From contig CANKAM010000018.1 in assembly GCA_947479755.1 (NCBI GenBank), forward strand, positions 1 through 64,000: a stretch of DNA of 64,000 bases. The letters run 5' to 3'. The notes beneath the pieces were generated by a model. That model was not told the DNA's origin. It did not search any database and was given only the letters and a program-made list of their open reading frames with translations. The stretch is from Bacteroidota bacterium. GTDB taxonomy: Bacteria; Bacteroidota; Bacteroidia; SXHM01. Positions 15,832-24,559 of this stretch are shown piece after piece. Position 1 is the first letter of the stretch. Each line of letters opens with the position of its first letter. Made by a program: the position numbers and the translations under genes.

Positions 15832-17142
15832 TCAGTCTCTTTCTTCTACCACATCTTCCCGCAGGTCAAATCCAATGTCCTTGCGGTAATATTTTCCTTC
15901 ATAATCTATCACACGAATAGCGCGGTATGATTTACCCAAGGCATTATTCATGTTTGCGCCAACCGAAGTAACTGCCATCACCCTTCCACCGTTTGTAACA
16001 GGCTGTCCGTTTTGTAGTTTTGTACCTGCATGAAAAACAAGGCTGTCCTCCACTTCATCCAAGCCGCTGATTATTTTTCCTTTTTCGTAGTTGCCGGGAT
16101 AACCGTCTGCCACCAGCATTACAGTAACCGCAGTATTCTCTTCTATTTCTAAGTGTACCTCATCCAGTGTTTGGTTAGCAACACCTTCAAATAGTTCCAG
16201 CAAATCGGTTTTTATGCGCGGAATAACCACTTCGGTTTCGGGATCGCCCATGCGGCAGTTATATTCTATCACAAAGGGTTCGCCATCTACATTCATCAAC
16301 CCGATGAAAATAAAACCGGTGTAAGGAATATTATCTTTCTTCAATCCGTTCACAGTTGGAATAACAACACGCTCTTCTACTTTTTTTAGAAAATCTTCGG
16401 TTGCAAACGGGACAGGTGAAATGGCGCCCATGCCGCCTGTATTCAATCCGGTATCGCCCTCTCCTACTCTTTTGTAATCTTTAGCAGCAGGAAGGATTTT
16501 GTAATTCAAACCATCGGAAAGCACAAAAACTGAAAGCTCAATGCCATGCAAAAATTCTTCAATCACCACTTTACGGCTTGCTTCACCAAATTTTTCTTCC
16601 ATAAGCATTTCGGTGAGCTCCAGTTTGGCTTCCACCACATCTTCACAAATAATCACACCTTTTCCGGCAGCCAATCCGTCTGCTTTTAAGACATAAGGCG
16701 ATTCCAGTGTATCTAAAAATTGCAATCCTTCGCTCAATGTTTCGGCAGTAAAACTATTGTAAGCAGCAGTAGGAATATTGTGGCGCTGCATAAAGGCTTT
16801 TGAAAAATCTTTGCTGCCTTCTAATTGCGCTCCTTCTTTTTGCGGACCAATTACGGGAATGTATTTCAGCACCGAATCATTAAGAAAAAAATCATGTATG
16901 CCTGCAACCAATGGTGCTTCGGGACCAACCACCACCATGTGAATTCCGTTTTCGCGCACAAAAACTTTCACTGCTTCAAAATCAAGCGGGTCAATGTTTA
17001 CATTGGTTCCGTATGCCGGTGTGCCTGCATTTCCGGGAGCGATGTATAGTTTTCCGAGGTGTTTGCTCTGACTCATTTTCCAGGCAAAAGCATGTTCGCG
17101 ACCACCGGAACCGAGGAGAAGAATGTTGAATGTTTGTTTCAA
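15832..17142 (-). CDS. purD: phosphoribosylamine-glycine ligase
   Basis: This is a 436-residue ATP-grasp enzyme that joins 5-phosphoribosylamine to glycine in the second step of de novo purine synthesis. Hallmarks are the N-terminal GSGGREHAFAWK (11-22) and PGNAGT, the ATP-grasp loop KADGLAAGKGV, the middle segment DYKRVGEGDTGLNTGGMG and the C-terminal EYNCRMGDPETEVV. The length is normal for PurD. The start is TTG at 17142 (TTG AAA CAA), since GSGG would otherwise lack its usual N-terminal strand; a -7-like CAATTTTG lies at 17164-17171. No other pur gene is nearby, so it is a lone housekeeping gene beside a surface-protein cluster. Confidence 0.95.
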   Translation of the reverse strand: MKQTFNILLLGSGGREHAFAWKMSQSKHLGKLYIAPGNAGTPAYGTNVNIDPLDFEAVKVFVRENGIHMVVVGPEAPLVAGIHDFFLNDSVLKYIPVIGPQKEGAQLEGSKDFSKAFMQRHNIPTAAYNSFTAETLSEGLQFLDTLESPYVLKADGLAAGKGVIICEDVVEAKLELTEMLMEEKFGEASRKVVIEEFLHGIELSVFVLSDGLNYKILPAAKDYKRVGEGDTGLNTGGMGAISPVPFATEDFLKKVEERVVIPTVNGLKKDNIPYTGFIFIGLMNVDGEPFVIEYNCRMGDPETEVVIPRIKTDLLELFEGVANQTLDEVHLEIEENTAVTVMLVADGYPGNYEKGKIISGLDEVEDSLVFHAGTKLQNGQPVTNGGRVMAVTSVGANMNNALGKSYRAIRVIDYEGKYYRKDIGFDLREDVVEERD

Positions 17143-17185
17143 GAGGCGATATTTTTAGAAGTGCAAAATTGAAAAAAGAAATTTA

Positions 17186-18805
17186 TCAGTAGTCATAATA
17201 ATTGTTCATCAGCGAAGTTCTGATTCCTACAAAAATGTAAACACCGTTATTGGGAACATCTGCAACACTATGTCTTCTTATTGTTATCCCACCTTCCAAA
17301 CGAAGATTCATTGCAGGGTTGAGCAAGTAAGACATTTTAAGTTCGGTGTAAATCATAGTGTTTCTTACTCCTTGCAAGGTTGTGTGTCCGTATTCTGAAG
17401 GGCGCAGTAAATAAGATTTAAAAACATCCTGCCCATAGCTGATGCTGTCGTTTCCATCACTTCCATAAACAGAATAAACCATTTTGCCTTCCACAAAAAA
17501 TTTGTTGAAACGGTAACGGATAATTCCAATTCCTTCCATCAGGTTTGCTCCACCGGGATGTGCGAGTGGCTCGTTAAAATGTCCGTAATTGGTTTCCAGT
17601 GTAACGTGCGTATACGTGTAGGGTCTTATAAAATTAAATTCCCCTTGGTAATACAAATCCTTTATCCCGAATAAATCAAAGCCTTTTAACCCCACCTGAA
17701 AAGCTTGCTTGTTTCCCCACCAACCTGCTTTTGCACGGATTTCGGAAAGCAGAAATTCATCCAGCATTAACTGGCCATAGAGAAAATTTTTTCCAAAGTG
17801 GCGAACTTTTAAATTAAAACCTAATAACACGTTGTCGGGTGAACCAATGGAAAACTCAACAGGGCGAAAAAAGATAATCGGATTGAGGTAGCTTACATCA
17901 AACCCACGGTCGCTGGTTGAGTCTTTGCTGTTCCAAATAATGCTTTCAAATAAACCGATGGAAACACGTTTCAGCAAAGGAATATCGAGGTAGTGAAACG
18001 TGCCGAATTTTACATGATACTTATTGCGGTCACCAGCAGAGGTTCCCACTTCTCGGAACTTGGTGTAGAGATTTATGTATTTAATTTTCCAGACGGTGGT
18101 GGTAATTTTCAGGAAGTCATAATTATTGGCAGTGTTGCCTAATAACAAGGTACGATAACCATCTCCTATAAATTGTTTATCGTGACCTAACTGAACATTG
18201 AAATGTTTGGAAGGTGTGTAGGAAATATAACCGGAACCTGTGAAGTAACGGTAGCCGCCATTGCTCATGGCATGAGCATAGCCCTGACCGGGAACAACGT
18301 TGGTTTGCTGAATTTTTTGGTTGATATAGTCTGGAAATTTGGAATTGGAAAACAGGATATTTATTTCACCTCCGATTTTCTTTACAATGCTGAAACCTAC
18401 ACGCACACCAATAGATGCTTCATACCCGTTTGTTTTACTTTTTAGTTTGGTGTAGTTGGTGTAATTAAAAAGTGGGTCGAGAAAAAATAGTGATTTGGGT
18501 GTTGCAAAATGAGCAGCGTGTGTTGTAAGAAATCTGTTTTTTTTGAAGACTATATTTTTCTCCAATGACTGTTTTATTGAGTCAATAAGTTGCTCGTTGA
18601 AATCGTTATAGCGGAAAGGTTTTATGGAAGAGTGTGCGTTGGTGTTTTGGTTGTAAACTGCATTGTCGTAAATGGTTTGTGTTTGCAAGTCGGTATTGAT
18701 ATTTAACTCCTGTGCATTAGCAAAACAGCCAAGTAGCCAAGTAGCCAAGTAGCCAAGTAGTAAGGATAATAACCTCTTAGAACAACTGTTTGACAATGTT
18801 AGCAT
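17186..18805 (-). CDS. outer-membrane barrel protein, RemB/Wzi-like (paralog B)
   Basis: This is a 539-residue protein from the ATG at 18805 (an upstream TTG at 18811 would overlap the previous stop). The signal peptide (about 1-32, ending CFANAQ) contains an 8-bp tandem repeat described separately. The mature part is a series of amphipathic beta strands, with YISYTPSKHFNVQLGHDKQF, GTFHYLDIPLLKRVSIGLFE and EPLAHPGGANLMEGIGIIRYR, and ends TSLMNNYYDY with an aromatic terminal residue like an outer-membrane barrel. It is about colinear with the gene just upstream (18808-20409). The pattern resembles proteins annotated as gliding motility protein RemB or capsule-assembly Wzi-like. The location at the end of a polysaccharide region fits either idea, and I cannot choose. 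Confidence 0.65.
   Translation of the reverse strand: MLTLSNSCSKRLLSLLLGYLATWLLGCFANAQELNINTDLQTQTIYDNAVYNQNTNAHSSIKPFRYNDFNEQLIDSIKQSLEKNIVFKKNRFLTTHAAHFATPKSLFFLDPLFNYTNYTKLKSKTNGYEASIGVRVGFSIVKKIGGEINILFSNSKFPDYINQKIQQTNVVPGQGYAHAMSNGGYRYFTGSGYISYTPSKHFNVQLGHDKQFIGDGYRTLLLGNTANNYDFLKITTTVWKIKYINLYTKFREVGTSAGDRNKYHVKFGTFHYLDIPLLKRVSIGLFESIIWNSKDSTSDRGFDVSYLNPIIFFRPVEFSIGSPDNVLLGFNLKVRHFGKNFLYGQLMLDEFLLSEIRAKAGWWGNKQAFQVGLKGFDLFGIKDLYYQGEFNFIRPYTYTHVTLETNYGHFNEPLAHPGGANLMEGIGIIRYRFNKFFVEGKMVYSVYGSDGNDSISYGQDVFKSYLLRPSEYGHTTLQGVRNTMIYTELKMSYLLNPAMNLRLEGGITIRRHSVADVPNNGVYIFVGIRTSLMNNYYDY
18727..18758. repeat. 4 x 8-bp tandem repeat (AGCCAAGT) in a signal peptide
   Basis: Four perfect AGCCAAGT units lie inside the coding region for the signal peptide of the 17186-18805 protein. 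Eight is not a multiple of three, so gain or loss of one unit shifts the frame of everything downstream. All three frames of the repeat itself encode the same hydrophobic octapeptide in rotation. Confidence 0.9.
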
Positions 18806-18807
18806 TA

Positions 18808-20409
18808 TCAAAAATCGTAATAAAGATTTCTTAAACTGGTTCGCATTCCGATATTGAAAAGACTGTTACTGCGCTCAGCAAATTCTGTTGATTGTTTGCG
18901 GCTGGTGTATTCAATAAAAATATTCCAGTTGGTTTTTGGATTTACGAGATAGGATAGTCTGAACTGTGCATAAACCAAAGTTGTTTTTACACCTTGTCCG
19001 ATTGAATTGCCGAAAGAATAAATTCCGCCAACGGCTTTGTGGTCGGAGTTAAAAATGTTTTGTCCGTAGCTGTACATACCTGTATCAGCGCCATACACAG
19101 CATAATTGAATTTCAACTCTGCAGATAAATCTTTCCAGCGGTAACCAATAATTCCAACCATCTCTCGGAAGTTGGCTCCAAGCGGGTGAGCAAGGGCTTC
19201 GTTGTAGTGTGCATAATTCTGCAACGGATTTTTATGTGCATAGGTGTAGGGACGCACCTGATTGTATTCTGCTTGCACATAAAGGTTTTTTACACCAAAT
19301 ACGTTGAAGCTTTTTAAGCCAATCTGGTAACCATACTTCTGACTGAAATATCCTTTTGCTTCTTTTGCTTTCGAGAGATTTATGTCATCAATAACAAACT
19401 GCCCGTAAACCTGAGTTTGTTTTAAAACTTTGATTTTAAGGTTAGCGCCAATAACAGCATTATTTGTTGCATTAAGAGAAGAAGCAATGGGGCGATAGAA
19501 GATTATAGGATTAATGTAATTAATTCCTACACCATGTTTTCCAGTGTTGTCGCTGCTTTGCCATATTATTCCTTCAAATAAGCCCAACTGAATTCTTTTC
19601 AGGATTGTAATATCAAGATAATGAAAGCTACCATATTTTCGTGGGTAGCTGGCAAGATTATCTACCAATGAAACATCACTTTGAAAAGAAGTGAACAAAT
19701 TCATGTACCTGATTTTCCAAACGGTAGTTGTGATTTTCAGGAAAGGATAGCTATACGCAAAATCTGACAATAGTAATGAGCGGTAGCCGTCACCGATGAA
19801 ATTTTTGCCGTGTCCAAGCTGGAAGTTAACGTGCTTGATTGGCGTGTACGAGATATATCCGAAGGCTTGCGAAAAGTCGAATGATGAGCCTTTGAATGTT
19901 TTGATTCTTCCCTGACCGGGAACCACTTCTTTTTCTTTTACATACTCGCTGATGTAGTTGGGAAACTTTGCCTGATTTTCGTAAAAAGAAGAATAGAATG
20001 AGAATTTTTTTCCGATGCTTCCGCTTACCTGCACACCACGTGTGTTGACAGAAAGTGAGCTGTCGTTAGAAAAATCTTTGCCATACTGCAAATCAAAAAG
20101 CGGGCTGAGTTCAAGGAAATAATCTTCGCCTTGGGTTTGGAAAAAATATTGTTTCAGAAATTTGCGACCGATTTTACTGTTGGCGAATTTTTTATCGTTG
20201 TAACCAAAACGTGAAAGTGAATCATAATTGGTAATGGCCCGCACTTCGCTTTCAAGAAAGGGGCGAATAGATGTGTGGAAATCATTTTCCGGTTTATTCA
20301 GTTCTGCTTCGAAACCATAGTAGTATACGTGGTTGTGAGGGATAGTTGTTTGCTGGGCAAACACAAAAAGAGGAAAACAAAATAGAAAAAGCGTAGAAAA
20401 TTTTTTCAT
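18808..20409 (-). CDS. outer-membrane barrel protein, RemB/Wzi-like (paralog A)
   Basis: This 533-residue protein starts at ATG 20409 with the signal peptide MKKFSTLFLFCFPLFVFAQ. The mature region is a beta barrel sharing many landmarks with the downstream paralog: SGSIGKKFSFYSSFYENQAKFPNY, GYISYTPIKHVNFQLGHGKNFIGDGYRSLLLSD (as separate strands), FHYLDITILKRIQLGLFEGIIW and EALAHPLGANFREMVGIIGYRW. It ends MRTSLRNLYYDF with a terminal Phe. Its stop overlaps the TTG option of the downstream gene, so the two are co-transcribed tandem duplicates. A near-leaderless promoter precedes the ATG. RemB-like gliding or adhesion function and Wzi-like capsule anchoring are both possible. Confidence 0.7.
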   Translation of the reverse strand: MKKFSTLFLFCFPLFVFAQQTTIPHNHVYYYGFEAELNKPENDFHTSIRPFLESEVRAITNYDSLSRFGYNDKKFANSKIGRKFLKQYFFQTQGEDYFLELSPLFDLQYGKDFSNDSSLSVNTRGVQVSGSIGKKFSFYSSFYENQAKFPNYISEYVKEKEVVPGQGRIKTFKGSSFDFSQAFGYISYTPIKHVNFQLGHGKNFIGDGYRSLLLSDFAYSYPFLKITTTVWKIRYMNLFTSFQSDVSLVDNLASYPRKYGSFHYLDITILKRIQLGLFEGIIWQSSDNTGKHGVGINYINPIIFYRPIASSLNATNNAVIGANLKIKVLKQTQVYGQFVIDDINLSKAKEAKGYFSQKYGYQIGLKSFNVFGVKNLYVQAEYNQVRPYTYAHKNPLQNYAHYNEALAHPLGANFREMVGIIGYRWKDLSAELKFNYAVYGADTGMYSYGQNIFNSDHKAVGGIYSFGNSIGQGVKTTLVYAQFRLSYLVNPKTNWNIFIEYTSRKQSTEFAERSNSLFNIGMRTSLRNLYYDF

Positions 20410-20415
20410 GCCGCG

Positions 20416-20423
20416 TAAAGGTA
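20416..20423 (-). promoter_or_regulatory. -7 element TACCTTTA abutting the start codon
   Basis: On the minus strand TACCTTTA is followed by CGCGGC and then the ATG at 20409. Transcription would start at or next to the start codon, so the message is probably leaderless. Confidence 0.45.
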
Positions 20424-20430
20424 GAAAAAG

Positions 20431-21546
20431 CTATTTGTAAAATGCTTTGATGGTTTCAACAAGCAATTGTATTTGTTCTTTTGTAAGTTCAGGAAACATT
20501 GGCAATGATAAAATAGAGTCCTGATAAGAAGAAGCAATAGGGAAATCCTCTGCTTTGTGATTTAAGTAATTGTAAGCGGGGAGTAGCGGAAGAATAGTCG
20601 GGTAATGGATTTGTGTTTGAATTCCTTTCTTCGTTAAATAGTCCATCAACTCGTTTCTTTTCTCTGCACGAATTACATATAGGTGAAAAATGTGTTTTGC
20701 TGCAGGGTTGATTTTAGGCGTTGTTATTTCAGAAACATCGGCAAGCAGGTGGTTGTAGAGTAGTGCATTTTTCAAACGTTGCTCATTCCATTTTTGCAAG
20801 TGAGGAAGTTTTACATTCAGTATTGCTGCCTGAATTGTATCGAGGCGGCTGTTGATACCTTCCATCTGGTGTTGGTGTTTTACCATTGCGCCATGATTAG
20901 CGAACATGCGCATTTTAGTTGCAAGCGAATCATCATTGGTTGTGATTACTCCTGCATCACCATAAGCTCCAAGGTTTTTCCCGGGATAAAAACTGAAGGC
21001 TGATGCAATGCCTGTAGTTCCTGCTTCTATTTCTTTATACTCTGATAAATGGCTTTGCGCGCAATCTTCAACCAAAAACAAATTATGCTTTTTGCAGAGA
21101 GTTGAAACTTTATCAATCTCTGCCATTTGTCCGAATAGATGAACCGGGATTATTGCTTTGGTTTTGTTGGTGATTTTTTCCTCAATCTTGTTTACATCAA
21201 TTGAATAATAGTCGGGGTCAATGTCAATAAAAACAGGCTTTGCACCGCATTGCGAAATTGTTTCGGAAGTTGAAATCCAGGAGTTAGCAACCGTGATTAC
21301 CTCATCGCCTGCTGTGATGCCGAGTGATTTGAGGATGATGTAAAGGGCATCTGTTCCGTTGCCGACACCGATGGAGTGTTTTGTCCCACAGGCTTGAGCA
21401 AAATTGTTTTCAAAAGAGGTTACAGGTTCACCGCCAATAAAGGTTGTGTTCTCCATTACTGAAAGAACGGCTGAGTCAATTTCCTTTTTAAGAGAAAGGT
21501 ATTGGAGCTTTAAATCAACAAAAGGGACAATGATTTTTTCCTGCAT
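20431..21546 (-). CDS. DegT/DnrJ/EryC1-type sugar aminotransferase
   Basis: This is a 371-residue PLP enzyme that aminates a keto-sugar nucleotide for surface polysaccharide. Family marks are the N-terminal VPFVDLKLQY, the loop GNGTDALYIILKSLG (63-77), TVANSWIST, the PLP-stacking EDCAQSH (160-166) and the Schiff-base lysine K190 in SFYPGKNLGAYGDAG. The C-terminal part holds HIFHLYVIRA and QIHYPTILPLLP. Length and motif order match the FdtB/WecE group, but the exact sugar cannot be assigned. It lies between the sugar transferase gene and the two barrel proteins and belongs with the capsule genes upstream. Confidence 0.9.
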   Translation of the reverse strand: MQEKIIVPFVDLKLQYLSLKKEIDSAVLSVMENTTFIGGEPVTSFENNFAQACGTKHSIGVGNGTDALYIILKSLGITAGDEVITVANSWISTSETISQCGAKPVFIDIDPDYYSIDVNKIEEKITNKTKAIIPVHLFGQMAEIDKVSTLCKKHNLFLVEDCAQSHLSEYKEIEAGTTGIASAFSFYPGKNLGAYGDAGVITTNDDSLATKMRMFANHGAMVKHQHQMEGINSRLDTIQAAILNVKLPHLQKWNEQRLKNALLYNHLLADVSEITTPKINPAAKHIFHLYVIRAEKRNELMDYLTKKGIQTQIHYPTILPLLPAYNYLNHKAEDFPIASSYQDSILSLPMFPELTKEQIQLLVETIKAFYK

Positions 21547-21560
21547 AACAGATATGCGGG

Positions 21561-21568
21561 TAAAGATA
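21561..21568 (-). promoter_or_regulatory. -7 element TATCTTTA of the aminotransferase gene
   Basis: On the minus strand TATCTTTA is followed by CCCGC. The ATG at 21546 is 14 bp downstream. Confidence 0.4.
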
Positions 21569-21576
21569 GGAAAGAG

Positions 21577-22638
21577 CTATTTGCTGCGGGCTTTTTTGAC
21601 GATGATATTGTAAAATGCTTTGAAGAAGTATTTTACATCTGTAAGAATAGGGCTCTTATCGTAAGCATCGAAGTATTTTTTTTCTGATGCAAGAATTTCT
21701 TCAAATGTTTTTGGCATGTCGGCATAAAAAGGTGGAACCAATCCAGGTTTGTAATTTAGTCTTCGTGCACGGATTTCAAGTGTATACAGACTTAGATAAT
21801 GCTGACTTAGAGGTCTAACTCCAACTAGCTTTAAATCTCCTTTGAGCAAATTATAAATCATCGGAAGCTCGTCAATCCAGAATTTGCGCATGAATTTACC
21901 CATGGTGGTTACACGAAAATCGTCTTTTATTTTACCGCCCTCGGCTAAGTTGTTGAGTTTGTAAACATATTCCTGAGCGTATTCGGAATAAGCTGACATG
22001 GTGCGGAACTTATATACATTGATAATTTTTCCGTTTTTGCCAATTCTGCGCATTTTAAACAACGGGCCATAGGAAGCGTGTTTATCAAAAGATGGTTTGC
22101 CGCTTTTTTTGACAAAGAAGTAGAGATTGTTTGCTATTGTTTTTTCGAGGAGAAACTCAAATCCGCAGGAATAAAGGCGCCCGATAATTTCGGCACGGGA
22201 CATTACGCGGTTGCGGCCTCCTGTTAAGAGAAAGTATAGTTTTTTAGTTACGGGTAATTTTGGGAATACCCTTTTTAAGAGATAGTCGAGGAAATAATAG
22301 ATATGACCAATTCCCCATGGGAATTTTTTGAATATGCGCTGTTTACGTAAACGAGTGGGCTCAACGCAGCCAATAAAAATTCCGTCAAGGGTAAGTTTTT
22401 CGTTTACGGCTTCAAAAAATTTATTGATGTGCTGAATGTCATTTATGCGCTCAAGGTTAATATAGGTATCAACATATGGCTCATCTATTGACTTAACCTC
22501 GAAGCGCGAGCGTGTCTGATGAACAACAGTATGTTTGCTCCTAAGGTCGGTATAGTTACGGATGAGTTCACAAACGTTTGACCCAAACTCTTCTATAATG
22601 AGTTGTTCGCGTTGATTATGAAGTGCTTCCGGTAACAC
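21577..22638 (-). CDS. sugar transferase with atypical N-terminal domain
   Basis: This 353-residue protein starts at GTG 22638. The C-terminal half (about 188-348) is the catalytic core of the bacterial sugar-transferase family, which moves a sugar phosphate from a nucleotide sugar to undecaprenyl phosphate: KMRRIGKNGKIINVYKFRTM (196-214), RKFWIDELPMIYNLLKGD (251-268), LVGVRPL (271-277) and KPGL. The usual leading transmembrane helix and KR...D segment are missing. The N-terminal 180 residues instead resemble the second half of a SAM methyltransferase fold (LDGIFIGCVEP, SRAEIIGRLYSCGFEFL) without a visible GxGxG motif. It may be a fusion of two partial domains or a distinct subfamily. It is encoded within the capsule region. 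Confidence 0.75.
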   Translation of the reverse strand: MLPEALHNQREQLIIEEFGSNVCELIRNYTDLRSKHTVVHQTRSRFEVKSIDEPYVDTYINLERINDIQHINKFFEAVNEKLTLDGIFIGCVEPTRLRKQRIFKKFPWGIGHIYYFLDYLLKRVFPKLPVTKKLYFLLTGGRNRVMSRAEIIGRLYSCGFEFLLEKTIANNLYFFVKKSGKPSFDKHASYGPLFKMRRIGKNGKIINVYKFRTMSAYSEYAQEYVYKLNNLAEGGKIKDDFRVTTMGKFMRKFWIDELPMIYNLLKGDLKLVGVRPLSQHYLSLYTLEIRARRLNYKPGLVPPFYADMPKTFEEILASEKKYFDAYDKSPILTDVKYFFKAFYNIIVKKARSK

Positions 22639-22664
22639 GTTTCTGTAAGTGGCTTAGTTGGTGG

Positions 22665-22672
22665 CAAATGTA
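22665..22672 (-). promoter_or_regulatory. -7 element TACATTTG of the sugar transferase gene
   Basis: A perfect TAnnTTTG on the minus strand is followed by CCACC. It lies 26 bp upstream of the GTG start at 22638. It also lies in the gap after the barrel protein gene, so this gene can be transcribed separately. Confidence 0.5.
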
Positions 22673-22724
22673 GGGAATATTTGATATTAAAAATGTCTTA
22701 AAATGCGAATTGAATGGTATTTAC

Positions 22725-24431
22725 CTAAAAGCCAAAATTCAATCCGAGGCTGATGGTATTTTTGCGGCCGGTGAGGAAGGCGGGGGAATAGCGGGCTAAG
22801 TAATAGTCTGAGGTTTGGTTGTTGGTGTTTTTTGCGGTGATATTGGAGTTTGAAAATCCTAAATTGATGCGGCAGTTGTAGGCAAATTCCCAGCTGGCAG
22901 TGAGTGCGATGGTTTGGTTTTGCCAAGATATAGTATCAAGGAATGGGTATTCATCTACGGGTGTGCCTCCGGGTATAAAGGCGTATGGGTTTTCTTTGCC
23001 TTTTAGTGCAAGCGAATATGCAAAATTAAAAATGAGTGCTCGTATTGGTTTATAGCTTATGCCTGCTGCAAATTCGCGGGCATTGTCGCCAAGGTAGTGG
23101 CCCATGTTAAATCTGTTGCTTTGATAGGTGAGCGATGGGACACGGTGGGTGAAGGTGAGGGGTGTGGATTCTGTGAACTCGAAAAAGTATGCTATGTTTT
23201 TAAGGGGGAAGTTGTTGACTTTAAAGCCGGCTTTGATGCTGTAGAAATTTCTACGGTCTTTGTCTTTTATACGGGTGAACGAAAATTCGTCAATGAAGAT
23301 GGAGCTGTAGACGTGGAGGTGTTTGATGGAACGAATGCTCAGGTCGAAGAATACTTGTGAGTTTTGGTTGTCGATATTATTATTGAGGGTATGGTCAACA
23401 GATTTATAGAAGAGGAAGGGGATGAAGTAGGCGGGCTGGACATTTACATCGCTGTAAATAATTGAATTACCAAGTGAGAGGGCTACGCCTTTGATGGGGC
23501 CGATTGTGATGAAATTTGCGGCAATGTATTTATCGCGGTAAACGGTGCGGGGAACGCCCGATCCGGGATAATATGTTCTTGCGGAATCGATTTCTTGTGA
23601 TATGAGCCAGCCGTGGAAATAGTTTAATTCGAACCATTTGGTTGGTTTGACTTGCATTTTGAGCATGGCGAATGAGGGGGTGCGGCCGCTGAAGATGTTG
23701 GAGCCGTTGTAGTTGTTTCCCCACTGGATGTGGTCTTTTACTATTCCTATGTTGAACCATTTATAGGTGTAGGTGATACCTCCGCGCATTTCGGAGTAGT
23801 CGCCTCCGGTTCTTTTGCCTTCGTTGAATTTATAGTTGGCGCCTTGTGATTGGGTTAGGTAGGTTGGCAGGGCGAGGACTTCTTTTGCCTGGTAGGCATC
23901 GCGGTAGTTGGCGTAGATGCCGATGTTTTTGAAGCCGTAGAGGTAGATGTTGCCTCCGAAGTAGCTGTTGTATATATTGCCTGAGCTGTTTGCATAGCCT
24001 GTGCCGCCACCGATGGGGCGGAAGTTGAGGCTGAATTGTTTGCTGCTGAAGGCGTAGACGGGTGGCAGGAGGCTGAGGGTGTGGTTATTTTTTTGACGGA
24101 AGGGTTTTAGGGGTTGTGCTTGAAGATTTGCAATTGAGTCGGATTGGAGTTCGATGTAGAATTCGCGGAGGTAGAATTTTAAATCGGCTTGCTGGCGTTT
24201 GTTTAGTTTTTCGTTTTTGGTTGTTAGTTCTTTTAGTTTTTCGGCTATGAGGATTCTTGAATATGGTTTTACGGCTGTGTTGAGGAGTATTAGTTTTTCG
24301 TTTGCCATTTCATCGAGGAAGTGGTAGATGGCGGTGGATGTGGTGTGTTCGTAGACGGTTTGTGAAAAGATGTAATAAGTAATATGTAAGAGGTAAAGCG
24401 TAAGGAGGCTTCGTAGTGCTATTTTTTTCAC
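22725..24431 (-). CDS. large outer-membrane protein, Wzi-like
   Basis: I chose the GTG at 24431, which gives a good signal peptide (MKKIALRSLLTLYLLHITYY, ending IFSQ) and sits 4 bp after a -7 element. The protein is then 568 residues. The N-terminal 80 residues are charged and helical (KLKELTTKNEKLNKRQQ). The rest is a long series of beta strands with many Tyr, Phe and Asn, and motifs such as GGDYSEMRGGITYTYKWFN and YRDKYIAANFITIGP. It ends GLNFGF with a terminal Phe, typical of an outer-membrane barrel. The plan resembles capsule-assembly Wzi proteins, which hold polysaccharide at the surface, and the capsule locus context agrees. The gene lies in a region where the coding strand is rich in A and C. 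Confidence 0.65.
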   Translation of the reverse strand: MKKIALRSLLTLYLLHITYYIFSQTVYEHTTSTAIYHFLDEMANEKLILLNTAVKPYSRILIAEKLKELTTKNEKLNKRQQADLKFYLREFYIELQSDSIANLQAQPLKPFRQKNNHTLSLLPPVYAFSSKQFSLNFRPIGGGTGYANSSGNIYNSYFGGNIYLYGFKNIGIYANYRDAYQAKEVLALPTYLTQSQGANYKFNEGKRTGGDYSEMRGGITYTYKWFNIGIVKDHIQWGNNYNGSNIFSGRTPSFAMLKMQVKPTKWFELNYFHGWLISQEIDSARTYYPGSGVPRTVYRDKYIAANFITIGPIKGVALSLGNSIIYSDVNVQPAYFIPFLFYKSVDHTLNNNIDNQNSQVFFDLSIRSIKHLHVYSSIFIDEFSFTRIKDKDRRNFYSIKAGFKVNNFPLKNIAYFFEFTESTPLTFTHRVPSLTYQSNRFNMGHYLGDNAREFAAGISYKPIRALIFNFAYSLALKGKENPYAFIPGGTPVDEYPFLDTISWQNQTIALTASWEFAYNCRINLGFSNSNITAKNTNNQTSDYYLARYSPAFLTGRKNTISLGLNFGF

Positions 24432-24435
24432 GGGG

Positions 24436-24443
24436 TAAAAGTA
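24436..24443 (-). promoter_or_regulatory. -7 element TACTTTTA abutting a GTG start
   Basis: On the minus strand TACTTTTA is followed by CCCC and the GTG at 24431. This supports the GTG start and implies a nearly leaderless message. Confidence 0.4.
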
Positions 24444-24467
24444 GGTTTTTAACCGCAAAGGCGACCA

Positions 24468-24534
24468 CCCCCCTCATCATCACAAGCCGGCTCGATGTCC
24501 ACAGGACATCTCCCACCTTGAAAAAAGGAGGGGG
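24468..24534. repeat. intergenic palindromic repeat
   Basis: An outer pair CCCCCCTC (24468-24475) and GGAGGGGG (24527-24534) encloses an inner perfect hairpin GATGTCC-ACA-GGACATC (24494-24510). It fills most of the gap between two minus-strand genes and resembles the dispersed intergenic repeats common in Bacteroidota. It may also end the transcript of the 24560-25489 gene. Confidence 0.55.
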
Positions 24535-24559
24535 TTAAGGCAATCTGGTTATTTATAGG

